This document shows positions 9,196-18,345 of a stretch of DNA of 63,830 nt, one piece after another; position 1 is the stretch's first letter; each line of letters begins with the position of its first letter. The notes beneath the pieces were generated by a model, which worked only from the letters and a program-made list of their open reading frames with translations, ran no database searches and was not told the origin of the DNA. Source of the stretch: Mesostigma viride (taxonomy: Eukaryota; Streptophyta; Mesostigmatophyceae; Mesostigmatales; Mesostigmataceae); assembly GCA_009746045.1 (NCBI GenBank), contig RPFO01002152.1, positions 1-63,830 on the forward strand, given 5' to 3'. The position numbers and the translations under genes were made by a program.

Positions 9196-10240
9196 TCCAA
9201 CTCATGTGCACTAGGTAGTTCCGCGGCCTCGCGTATCTGTACTAGGAATACTTGTAGTATACCATATCCGAACTAGAAACGAAGTGACGCCATTGGTCGC
9301 TAGTAAAGTGGTGATGCTCTGAACAATAGCATCACCATCGTCCACGGGAAAAAGTGGTGACACTGGTGATGCTGTGTTTTTTTTCGAGGGGGTCAAATTA
9401 TTTTTATGGCCAGCAAATATTGCGGAAATTGCATTACAGAGGTGCACCCACTATTGCAAAGTCCACGGGGCAATCCTAATTGGGTAATTATCACACAATT
9501 ACGCATATCTTTCCCGTGCATTTTGCAATAGTGTGATATGACCGTTGGGTTCAAAATTTTATGGTCAGCGATAGAGTATTTTTATATGACCGTTGGGTTC
9601 AAAATTTTATGGTCAGCGAGGGAGTATATTATTATTAATGCTGGCATATGTCAATATTTTATGGTCAGCGAGGGAGTATATTATTATTAATGCTGGCATA
9701 TGTCAATATTTTATGGTCAGCGAGGGAGTATATTATTATTAATGCTGGCATATGTCAATATTTTATGGTCAGCGAGGGAGTATATTATTATTAATGCTGG
9801 CATATGTCAATATTTTATGGTCAGCGAGGGAGTATATTATTATTAATGCTGGCATATGTCAATATTTTATGGTCAGCGAGGGAGAGTAATTACATGTCAA
9901 CCCCTGACAACTATTGCAATTATTGAATACACGTGTCACTCCATGATTGGACGTAATTATTTAATAATGCTTGGATTAGACTCAATAATGCATTTCGTCC
10001 AATATTTGCTGGCCATAAAAATAATTTGCCCCCCTTGAAAAAAAACACAGCATCACCAGTGTCACCACTTTTTCCCGTGGGCGGTGGTGATGCTATTGTT
10101 CAGAGCATCACCACTTTTTGTATCGTCCAATGGCGTTACTTGGATTCTAGTTCAACTAGATTCTACTTGTAGTATTCAAGTACAGATACGATACACTACA
10201 AGTAGCCAAGTTCAGGTGCCAACTTTCAGCCAATCAATGG
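9196..10240. repeat. AT-rich imperfect palindrome with 52-bp tandem array (left)
   Basis: Between the convergent 3-prime ends of two genes, about 220 bp at 9196-9420 recurs inverted at 10005-10240. Each arm holds a hairpin with GTGATGCT/AGCATCAC and a T-run. The loop contains five tandem 52-bp units (about 9605-9880) built on TATGGTCAGCG and CTGGCATATG. The AT content contrasts with the GC-rich genes around it. Candidates are a replication origin, a nuclear-matrix-type site, or an inserted foldback element. The start of the left arm contains the post-polyA motif with CCGCGGCC (about 9205-9245). Confidence 0.7.
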
Positions 10241-10256
10241 CCAGCATGCAAGCCCT

Positions 10257-11054
10257 CTACTCCTCCTCGATACGGGGAAGGCGGCCCTCGCGGCCAGACC
10301 CGCTCCTCCTGTACGTGCGCATCGCGCGGGAAGCGCCCTTCTTCACGCCTGGGACGGGCAGAGGGACCCTCGTTGGAGCCTGAGAAGGGGTCTTCTCGCG
10401 CATCTGCAGATCCACGCCCAGACGCTTCGAGCACGCCTCGATCAATGCGTTCGACTCGGCCAAGTGCTCCTCCAGACCCATCTTCATAGCGCGCGCGGCC
10501 ACCAAGCAAGAAGGCTTGTGGCAAAAGAAATCCTCCAACTGGCACGCCTTCGTGCAATACCGCATCGTGAGGCAACGACCGCACTTGGGAAACTTCTTCC
10601 CCACGGGAGGCACGCGCTTGCAAGTGGCGCACCTCTTGGCCTCCACGTCGATCAAACGGCCCAGGGGGCACGAATAAAGCGAACGGTGGTAGATCCCCCA
10701 CAGCAGCGTGCTGTCACGCACTTGGATCTGCACGCACCCCAACTTCACTGCCATGGGCGCGTCGAACGCAACCGCGCCGCCCTTCGAAGCCATCGTGTCG
10801 AAACCGTACACGATGCGGAGGCAGTTCGCGTACTCTTTGAAACGCAGGGCCTCCACCACCGAGAAAAAGTCCGCCTTGCTCACGAACGCGGCCGCGGCGT
10901 TCAAAAGTTTCGCGCGCTCCCCCTCGTCCGGCTCCATCAGGGCCACGGTCAGCAGCTGCGTGCCCATCAGATCTTCCACCGGCCAAGAACCGCTGGGGTG
11001 CGTCAGAGAGACGCCGGAACCCACGCAGGCGTTCAAACCGATCAAACTACACAT
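10257..11054 (-). CDS. MYND zinc-finger protein, left copy
   Basis: The product is 265 residues from ATG 11054 (MCSLIG); the seven codons upstream begin with GTG and are not needed. Residues about 142-181 form a classic MYND finger: C-x2-C, then C-x2-C, Y-C-x3-C, and H-x3-C with the usual Gln after the last CxxxC. MYND fingers bind proline-rich peptides in transcriptional regulators. The first 140 residues are a globular region I do not recognise; the end is basic. GCCATAGCC lies about 30 bp upstream. The right copy at 54761-55558 appears identical in protein. Confidence 0.8.
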   Translation of the reverse strand: MCSLIGLNACVGSGVSLTHPSGSWPVEDLMGTQLLTVALMEPDEGERAKLLNAAAAFVSKADFFSVVEALRFKEYANCLRIVYGFDTMASKGGAVAFDAPMAVKLGCVQIQVRDSTLLWGIYHRSLYSCPLGRLIDVEAKRCATCKRVPPVGKKFPKCGRCLTMRYCTKACQLEDFFCHKPSCLVAARAMKMGLEEHLAESNALIEACSKRLGVDLQMREKTPSQAPTRVPLPVPGVKKGASRAMRTYRRSGSGREGRLPRIEEE

Positions 11055-11423
11055 GATTCCTCGCTCGCTGTCCACTGCCGGCTATGGCTTCTGACCGCCA
11101 CCCACGGCCGCGCACGCGACTTTACCGATCTCGCGGGACCCGAGAGCGCCGCGCCAAAAGGCCCGTGAGTCAGCACGAGGAACTTTCTAGAAGCGCCGCG
11201 CCGGACGCGGCCTTTCCGGTCCCGTGAGTCAGCACGCGGAACCGGACCGGAGTTTCTAGAAGCGCCGCGCCGGACGCGGCCCACCCGTGGATGGACCAAT
11301 CCCGTGCGTCCGCCGCCACCCGTGGAAAATCACAAAGACTGTGGACAGCCACGGGGAAGCCATCTCACGCAAGACCAACCACCAAGCCAGAAAACAAACG
11401 CCTTCTCTTTTCACGACATAGCC
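11055..11423. promoter_or_regulatory. Divergent promoter with duplicated bZIP + heat-shock modules (left)
   Basis: A module of about 58 bp is present twice (from 11163 and 11221): TGAGTCAGCACG, then a heat-shock element, then a GC-rich palindrome. TGAGTCA sites are at 11166-11172 and 11225-11231. The first HSE is a perfect three-unit GAActTTCtaGAA (11180-11192); the second is GGAgtTTCtaGAA (11249-11261). A CCAAT box is at 11296-11300. GCCATAGCC sits before the minus-strand gene and CATAGCC abuts the plus-strand ATG. The layout resembles a stress-responsive eukaryotic promoter. Confidence 0.6.
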
Positions 11424-12533
11424 ATGGCCATCACCACGCGCTCCATGGCCTCCATGCGCAGGCGCTCCTCGCGCAAGCCGGTGCCAAAGCTGCGAGACGG
11501 ATTCGTGCAGTTCATGGTGGGCGCCCACCTGGCCAGGAAGCAAGCGCCCCTCCGCAAGCGCAAAGCCGTCAAGGGATGCCGCCTCCGCTGCTGCGACCCC
11601 AACGCCGTCCTCTGCCCCTCCTCGCCTCTGCCGGAGGAGCGCGAGTACGGCATCACCGACCTGGTCCCCGACCCTGACGAGTCCGTGGCCCCCTTCGACT
11701 ACGAGCAGGCCGTCAGAGACCACTACCCCTGCGACAAGTGCCACCAAAAGGGCCCGGACAGCATCTTGATGCGACACAACCCCAGGAACAAGATGGGCTC
11801 CATGGACGACATCCTCTGCGAGGAGTGCCTCGTCTCCTGCATCAGCATCATCATGGACGAGGGCAGGGACTCCGAGTACCGCAAGAAGTACATGTCCCAG
11901 TGGATCAGGGTGCCCGTGCCCAAGCCGGAAACCAGCCGCCCGCTCGTCCCGCTGGAACAAGGGGGGCAGTACAGGTGCCGCGAGTGCAAGACCATGCCAA
12001 ACAAGGTCGCCTTCCGCGTCCTGCACAAGGAGGGGGACACCGAGCCAGGGATCTACTGCGAGCCCTGCGTCAACAGGCAGGTCGTGGCCATCATGCGCAA
12101 AGGAAACCACCAGGACTTCGACCCCATGGTCGCCAGCTGCGAGGACGTCCTGCGCCGCTTCAAGCTGGACGAGGACTTGGCGCGCATCTGCTCCTCCCTC
12201 GCCCCCTCCTACAACTTCCCCTACTACGACCAGTGGCCGCCCGCGAGGTGCGAGAGCTGCAAGCGCGAGTTCGAGCACCACGCCATGTCCGCCTACATGA
12301 TGTACATCCCTCAGGAGGGCACCATGGGCGTGGCCTGCCACTTCTGCGCCAGGAACGTGCACAGGAAGGCCCTCATCAAGTTCGACGGATACAGCTTCGA
12401 CAACCGCTTCAAGGCGTGGTACCAGGACGGAGAAAACAACAAGCTATCCGGGTTCGTAGCGCCCCTCACGGACATCACCACCCTCCTGGGCGTGCACGCC
12501 ATCGGCGCCCCTGTGCCGGTCGACTACGATTAA
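11424..12533 (+). CDS. Multi-CxxC zinc-ribbon protein, left copy
   Basis: The product is 369 residues from ATG 11424, set in CATAGCCATGGCC; the frame further upstream lacks ATG. After a basic N-terminus it has six CxxC pairs in three couples (CDKC/CEEC, CRECK/CEPC, CESCK/CHFC), which suggests three treble-clef or zinc-ribbon modules in series. The last module resembles the one in the interior gene at 20407-20880 (CQKC then CHEC), so the interior islands may derive from this family. Length and sequence match the right copy at 53282-54391. Probably a nucleic-acid-binding regulator; function not known. Confidence 0.8.
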   Translation: MAITTRSMASMRRRSSRKPVPKLRDGFVQFMVGAHLARKQAPLRKRKAVKGCRLRCCDPNAVLCPSSPLPEEREYGITDLVPDPDESVAPFDYEQAVRDHYPCDKCHQKGPDSILMRHNPRNKMGSMDDILCEECLVSCISIIMDEGRDSEYRKKYMSQWIRVPVPKPETSRPLVPLEQGGQYRCRECKTMPNKVAFRVLHKEGDTEPGIYCEPCVNRQVVAIMRKGNHQDFDPMVASCEDVLRRFKLDEDLARICSSLAPSYNFPYYDQWPPARCESCKREFEHHAMSAYMMYIPQEGTMGVACHFCARNVHRKALIKFDGYSFDNRFKAWYQDGENNKLSGFVAPLTDITTLLGVHAIGAPVPVDYD

Positions 12534-12659
12534 ACAGCCTCATTGTATCAGTAGCCACAAGTGCACACATAGCCCAGCCCTCATCAATAGACAAGTCTCT
12601 GCCTGTAAATTATTAACTTGTAATGAAAAAACGATTCGTGCATGCCCACATCTCATGCA

Positions 12660-12691
12660 GTGCCACGGGACTTAGAAAAATCCCGTGGCAC
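12660..12691. other. Terminal hairpin next to left host junction
   Basis: An 11-bp perfect stem (GTGCCACGGGA / TCCCGTGGCAC) closes a 10-base loop, 44 bp inside the point where repeat-arm identity ends (12735). The same hairpin is at 53124-53155. It may be a terminus-resolution structure or an RNA terminator for the gene ending at 12533. Confidence 0.5.
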
Positions 12692-12735
12692 ACAAAAGAT
12701 AGGGGGGAACATGGGGTCACCCTCGCGGAGCGTAG

Positions 12736-14570
12736 GATCCAGCCGGTCCACGACCTGTTTGTAGAGCTTGTGCCAAGGGGCAGCACCGAACAAATGTGGG
12801 TGATGTTGCAAAAAACACCGGACTTGACGGAGCATAATGTCTCGGTCATAGTCTTTGACCAACAAACGATGCAAGAGTTCAACAAGAGTCGTGATGAAAT
12901 TGACACGCGATAAGAACAAAGACGAGAAAAACGATGTAACTGACTAAGAACAACACCATATTTTGCTGTGTGGGAAAGGAGACTGTGAATATCGGGGTAA
13001 CGAATAAAAGGAATTTGCTGGTATTTAGGATCCTTGCGCTTATCATAGACAGCCGTACGCCAGCCCTTCTTGTTATGGGTAATGTTAAGATCGAGGTAAT
13101 TGCAATGAGTATCCTCCGACGTGAGCTTTAAAGTGAGGGACGCTTGCGGGTAGATGCCAGGCAGACCAGCGGTGATATACAAATGGGTTGCGAATTAATC
13201 AGGGTTGTTGAAAGCAATGACATCATCCATGCATCGACATGTGTGGATGAAACGCCTGATGAGAACATCATCGTTTGAGGCAATGAGATTCTCCATGAAT
13301 GCTTGAGGCAATGAGATTCTCCATGAATGCAAGCTCATAAGTGCATAGATAGAGGTTTAATTTGCAAGGAGCCCGGCATATGGGTTGTCTCCTTGATATG
13401 TCAATTCAAGAAACTGTGGAAGCCCCCCCGGGCTTCCCCGGGATAGAGCACTCCAGCTAGTTGTCTAGATGCGGGCAATCGATTATGGGATAGCTTAGGC
13501 ATTACAGCACTTGAAACGATATTAGCGCACAGCGTTATAGTACCTTCAATTAGCTCTGGCACCTTGTGGCCATCAGCTTGCGCCTTAATTAGCCGACGTC
13601 AGACTTGAGCCCACCTCACATTTGTAGCATAAGCTATGCGTCAGCCTACCTATGGTATTGCGCACTGGTTGTATTGCACCCACAGTGTTGCGCACCGGCA
13701 CCATGCCGTGGAGAGAGCGCTCTGTGGCCTGCCCACCTGCGGCAGTGAGAGATCGAAGCTAGTAGGGCGCCCCCCCTCCTTCTCGCTGTGTATATAGGGT
13801 TGAAGGTTCCTTAACTCTGTATTGGCACCCACGTGACGCAGTCACGTGCTTATTAACTAATTAAGGAGCCCCGCACAGTTAGTGCCCATAGGGATGCCGA
13901 TAGCTTGTTGGTATACATTGCCCGCAAAACAAATGAAGGTGTTATCAACAAGATAAGAGATCCAATGAACAAGGTCAGCCTTCGTGATAATATAATTATA
14001 AGCATCCCGCACGATAGCACCTGCCGCAATCCCTGAGAGCCACGTTGCCGTGGGCTTGGTCTGAGAAACACGCACGTGCAGGTGGTTGCGCCCGTGAGGC
14101 CTACGTGCATACAGCCGAGTATGTAAGGAGGCTATCTAAACGAGCTTTCAAATCGTGCAAATCTAGTGTGGTATATAGAGTGGTGAAATCATAGGTGGCT
14201 ATGGGCATAGGTATACGCTTCTCTGCTGCTGTCTTGGAACGGCTAAGGGCGGCAAGGCGTAGGCGTACTTGGGCTGAGTCTATGACGATCCAACTACCAG
14301 CGCATTCATACCCGGCATTCGACAGCACCTCCACCCATAATGCATTGGCTTCGGGGAGAAGAGCATTCAAAGCATGGCAGATGAGTTTCGAGAGAGGCAT
14401 CAGTGGGCTGAATGCGACGCAGCGATGGTGCGCAAAGCAACAGGAGTTTTGTGCAGCTTAAGAGTGAGATACAGATATGGGAACGTAGTGGTGGTGGCGC
14501 GTCGCTGCCGCTTAAGGAATGCCCGAGCAACAATGTTTTGGCTGTGCAGAAAAGCCCGATGAGCAGCAGT
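12736..14570 (-). pseudogene. Penelope-like reverse transcriptase, broken
   Basis: On the minus strand, reading from about 14570 down, frames encode a LKLHKTP motif, a TYDFTTLYTTL motif, GIPMGTNCAGLL and, below a 0.5 kb insertion, a CMDD catalytic box followed by YLDLNI and an LVxDYDR-type C-terminal helix. These are in the order expected for Penelope-type reverse transcriptases. The frame is cut by a stop just after CMDD, a frameshift near 12900, and a nested insertion at 13374-13862. The 3-prime end is lost at the viral junction at 12735. Confidence 0.6.
13374..13862. mobile_element. 489-bp insertion with 8-bp target duplication
   Basis: The element interrupts the reverse-transcriptase relic exactly between two copies of AAGGAGCC (13366-13373 and 13863-13870). 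It starts with the sequence around GGTTGTCTCCTTGATAT, also found near 18455 and 39355, and ends with the interrupted palindrome CACGTGACgcaGTCACGTG (13830-13848), also found at 15821-15839. No coding capacity and no clear terminal inverted repeats. An 8-bp duplication fits hAT-type integration but the ends do not confirm it. Confidence 0.6.
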
Positions 14571-14599
14571 GATACTGGCGGTGGACTGTGCACGCTGAA

Positions 14600-15362
14600 C
14601 ATAGGTTCAGGCTCGTCATAGAGCAGAACACGGTTGCAGAACGCCAGCAGAAGATCCCTCACCGCCGGGGCAGGGGTCTTCAGCAGCTCAGCAGAAAGGT
14701 GGTCGGCACCGACCGCCGCGTCGTACCGCAGGCGAGCAAGAGCGCCGTCCAATTCCTTCAAAGTGAAGGGGTGGACGACGTCGTTGGTGGCAAGGCAGCC
14801 CTCCTGCAAGGCGGGGACTTGGTAGTCCGCGGCCGAGGAGGGGGGCGCCGGCGGCGGGGGGGGTCCTGCAACACCGAGACGGGCGGCCGTCTCGGGGTGA
14901 AGCGGCGGGGGGGGGCGCGAGCCCCACCTGTCAAGGAAACATTGTGGACCAACCAGCGGTCTTGAGGCTGACCGGCGCCGTGCCGTCCCCCGTGTGCTCC
15001 ACCGGGGTGCGCTGCCACCGGCCGCCGAGCCGTTCGAGGTGGTACCACATGTCCTTGCCCTGGTTGCGAGCTTGGCAGGCCTTGGCATCTGCGATGCACT
15101 GGGTCGCCTCTGCGTCCTAAGCGTGCTCGTAGGCCTCCACAAGGGCGGCCTTGAGCACCGGTTTCTGCAGCGGGTCCCGGTTACGCTTGAGGCGGTGCCG
15201 GGCGGCCAAGACCTTGGGGTCCTGGCGGTAGAGCGGGCCGGGGCGGCGGCGAGGCATGACCGGCAGGTGCCGGGCCGCCAGCAACGGGGCGCGGGCCGCA
15301 AAGCCCGCAAAAATGCACCTAAGAGTGCGGACATAGGGTGGAAGATCATCATGGCTAAACAA
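14600..15362 (-). pseudogene. Non-LTR (LINE) reverse-transcriptase fragment
   Basis: Minus-strand frames encode the start of a LINE reverse transcriptase: FTLKELDGAL then GADHLSAELLK, the region before the catalytic domain. An upstream part carries KRNRDPLQKP and a WYHLERLGG motif in shifted frames. No catalytic box follows; the sequence switches near 14600 to the Penelope-like relic. It is frameshifted and truncated. Confidence 0.5.
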
Positions 15363-15730
15363 TGGCTAGGGCATCCATGGCTTGGACCCAGACGTGGGCT
15401 GGGCCCAGTGATGTTAGACGCCGCAAGGCCCGCACCTTCAAAGAACAGCTAGTAGAGGACATGGGGGGCCTAGGCCTCTCCGTGATTTGGAAGAAGATGA
15501 TGGACAAGGCCAAGTGGGCCCAGGTCATAGAGGACAACGAGCCCCCCCCAGTGGGGAAGCGCCCGCGTGTGCAATCCCGCGGGAGGCACGCCAGATAGCT
15601 CCCCCTAGGGCAGCGTGCGGCTGCCTAGATAGATGTTGTAGTTAGAATGCTGTTAGATAGATGTAATATGTAGCCAATGTAGATAGATTAGACCGGTAGG
15701 AATGTTTGCACCCATCCATCCATCCATCGC
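15362..15730 (+). pseudogene. LINE 3-prime end with short (CATC)n tail
   Basis: A 78-residue frame (15362-15598) matches the C-terminus encoded on the minus strand at 45758-46112: ARTFKEQLVEDMGGLGLS, then [11 protein letters not shown]. The 3-prime untranslated part contains GATTAGACCGGTAGGA and ends in CATCCATCCATC at 15713-15727. It is 5-prime truncated, as is usual for LINE insertions. Confidence 0.6.
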
Positions 15731-15820
15731 CGCTGGTGGAGCAACCCCGCCCAACTAGGACCTAGATAGCTTATACCATCCATTCCATCCCATGTTCCCC
15801 TCCCACTGAGGACTTATGCT

Positions 15821-15839
15821 CACGTGACGCAGTCACGTG
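15821..15839. repeat. Interrupted palindrome CACGTGAC-gca-GTCACGTG
   Basis: Perfect 8-bp arms around GCA, each holding a CACGTG core. The same palindrome ends the insertion at 13374-13862, and a partial inverted version lies near 38990. It marks a dispersed repeat family. Confidence 0.5.
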
Positions 15840-16146
15840 TCTATTAATTAATTAATTAATCCATCCATCGGGGTTAATGCTCCGTGACTCCCCAACGGGA
15901 GCACGAGTCTAATTAATTAATTAATCCATGGCTTCTCAGCAGAGAGTGGGTTGCGACGAGGCAAAGGGACCCTGCCATAGGAGGAGGTGTCTATACCATG
16001 TACCATGGTGCACATACCACTAAATTCTAAAATGATCGTCGCTCTTTGCATTATTCACACCTGGGAGTAAAGAAGATTCTACCTGGGCCGGATTGAGTTC
16101 TGGAGAATAAATCATTCTAGAGTCAGTCTAAGCATTGATGCGGAAT

Positions 16147-16407
16147 TCAAGAGTTGATGGGTTGGTTATCATCACAGAACTTGGCACACTCGTAGCAGAC
16201 CAAGTCAACGTCCAAAGAGCGGGGCCTTGGGGCGACGTACAGGTTCTGGACGTTGATGTCGATGCGCTTGGCGCACTTCTGGCAGTGCCTTCGAGGCCAG
16301 TAGTGCTTGCCAATGGGGCCGGTGTGCGTGTTGTCCTGGGCGCGCTCTGCCATCTTGTGGAGTTCCTCGTTGTACACTAGGAACTCAGATTTTGAGATTT
16401 TTCTCAA
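16147..16407 (-). pseudogene. Virus-like CxxC protein fragment (inverted copy)
   Basis: The minus-strand frame repeats the central part of the gene at 20407-20880 almost exactly (EELHKMAERAQ, CQKC, CYEC in place of CHEC) but lacks both ends. The upstream side runs into TGAGAAA repeats and the downstream side ends in unrelated sequence. It is a truncated inverted duplicate. Confidence 0.65.
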
Positions 16408-16760
16408 AACCCCTCAATTTTATCACCCTTGTGAGATTTTTGGTGAGAAAAGTGAGAAAAATCTCAATTTTTTCCCGCAAACACTAGCAAGAAAATCTCA
16501 CGCGGGTGAGATTTTGGTGAGAGAAAGGGGGTTTTGGTGAGATTGGGGTGAGAAAAAACCCTAAAGTGAGAAAAAAGGTGAGAATGGGTGAGAATGGGTG
16601 AGAAAAAGTGAGAAAAAGTGAGAAAAAGTGAGAAAAAGTGAGAAAAAGTGAGAAAAAGTGAGAAAAAGTGAAAAATTTCTCACCAAGAGTATAACACAAG
16701 AAAAATCATGAGTCAACATGGTGAGAAACTTCTCACCAAGAGTATAACACGAGAAAAATC
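16400..16760. repeat. TGAGAAA-rich low-complexity tract
   Basis: Degenerate repeats of GTGAGAAA and GAGATTTTTCTC. A regular 10-bp GTGAGAAAAA run lies at about 16599-16670. The complementary strand composition recurs at 19265-19610 in opposite orientation. Confidence 0.7.
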
Positions 16761-16885
16761 ATGAGCTTTATTTCATTAATGTGGGTTAAGTCATTAATGT
16801 GAAAATAAACTCAACACCACTAATTAATTAATTACATGATTAATTAAACTCGTGCTCCCGTTGGGTCACGGAGCACCGAAGTGCT

Positions 16886-17397
16886 TTTAATACTTGTGTG
16901 TGCACAACAGGAAGGGCAGAGACCCCCTTTCTCCTTCATGCCAAAGGCATGTCGCAGCTGCTATTGGACCCGATAAACGATCCGGCAATCTGTGGGTGCA
17001 ATAAGACCCATGTGAGCATATCATAACAGGTGCGTGCATGGGCAAGTAATCTGAGCATAGCCATGACGTAGCATGGTTGTACAAGGACTAAGCTAAGGCT
17101 ATGGCTGGTTGTGTACCGTGTGATAGCGGTGCACGTGACTAGGTATAATGGCTCAGCTAGGCAAACATTCTAGGCATGGCTGCCATGGCGGCAGAGACTA
17201 CCAATGATTACAAGCTAGGGCTATTCTAGCCCGCAGGGGGCGTCCACATCTTGTGGTTGATCATCAGGTCCCCGCCCCTCCAGTACACCTTGGGACGTCA
17301 GGATTGTTGATGCCCAGCACGTTGAACGCGTTGTGTCAGCACAGCGATCCCCCTGCATCCAAACAAAGGCACACCGATAACCAAGAAAAGAGTATGC
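16886..17397. other. Non-coding spacer
   Basis: No frame with coding character and no recognised motif is visible. The sequence is of host-like composition, and several GGCTATGGCT/CTAGGCATGGC-type words occur without a clear unit. Confidence 0.4.
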
Positions 17398-18345
17398 AAA
17401 TGTGTAGCCTTGTTCATTGAAATTATGGCTGGCTTACGCAAAGAGCGACTGTAAGATGACCTATACAGTGGGGCCGGAAACAGCTTGCTTGATCAGGGCG
17501 TGTTTTTCGAGCTTCACTGGCCGGGAGTGTCTAGTGGTGAGAACCATTGCTGCGATCGCTTTCCCACCATTTACGAGGAAATACCCGCAAATGAAAAACC
17601 ACTGAAACGGTCTAGCTAGTCAGTCATTACATTAGCCACATGCCATCATGCATGTTTCCAAACGTCCAAGAACTGCACACGGTGCAAATGCAAAAATCCG
17701 GAGGACACGACCTCATTGCTTCATATTTGTATGCAGAAGAATAAAAAAGTAACATGCATTAAGGGCCCGCCTGCATAAAGGGCCTGAATTCTGATGCGGG
17801 CCCAACGGCAGCATCGCGATAGCAGATAAGGGCCCGCAGTCTGATGCGGGCCCCACGGCACCACCGCCATAACAGAGCTCGAAGGGGTCGTGGTGCGCGT
17901 GAAACGTACGTATGCCCTTTGTCGGTAGGTGCCGTTGGGGTCAAATTGGGTGCCGCCAAAATCGGGCCGACGCGTCAATAGACTGAGGCCGTCGATGAGT
18001 GCCATCATGCGGCTTGGGTCACTTCTGTTGGAGAACTTCAGGTAAGTTAACTTAATGCAAACCACTGGTCGCCCGCGTCGGGAACCGGCCCAACGGCTCT
18101 CCCGCAACAGAAAATTACGCGGCATACTGCATAAGTCGTCGGATCGTTACATTTCGACGGTCAAGATTTCATGATGAGGTTTGCGTTCATTTTGCCGCAG
18201 TTTGCCGCCAAGAGAAAGTAGTCGTTGGACTCGTTGCCCACGATGAAACACAATCAAGCAAGCTGTTTCCGGCCCCACCGTCTAGGTCATGTAGTCGCTC
18301 TTCACGTCAGCCAGCCATAATTTCAATGCACAAGGCTACACATTT
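17398..18345. mobile_element. 948-bp foldback element
   Basis: About 100 bp at the left end (AAATGTGTAGCCTTG, then GGGGCCGGAAACAGC) is repeated inverted at the right end with roughly 85-90 percent identity. The interior has short repeats around GGGCCCGC and TGATGCGGGCCC. No transposase is encoded. It resembles a MITE or foldback element. No clear target duplication is visible. Confidence 0.6.

Larger units (their letters stand above)
6217..12735 (+). repeat. Large inverted repeat, left arm (viral terminal repeat)
   Basis: About 6.5 kb is repeated in reverse complement at 53080-59553. The inner edge is sharp: both copies share sequence to CCTCGCGGAGCGTAG (12721-12735; complement at 53080-53094) and then diverge completely. 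The arms are nearly identical but differ by a missing base near 7089, 6 bp near 7410, a 12-bp net difference near 8462 and one 52-bp tandem unit (five here, four on the right). Four genes in two divergent pairs fill the arm. Arrangement and gene style fit the terminal inverted repeat of a linear giant-virus genome whose outer terminus is the 12735 side. Confidence 0.85.
15870..16885. mobile_element. TIR element carrying a zinc-gene fragment
   Basis: About 50 bp at 15873-15925 (GCTCCGTGAC, then CAACGGGAGCACGAG, then TAATTAATTAAT) recurs inverted at about 16825-16878. Between the arms lie a zinc-protein gene fragment and a TGAGAAA-rich tract. A third copy of the terminus is at 44770-44805. Probably a non-autonomous DNA transposon that has picked up virus-like coding sequence. 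Confidence 0.45.
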
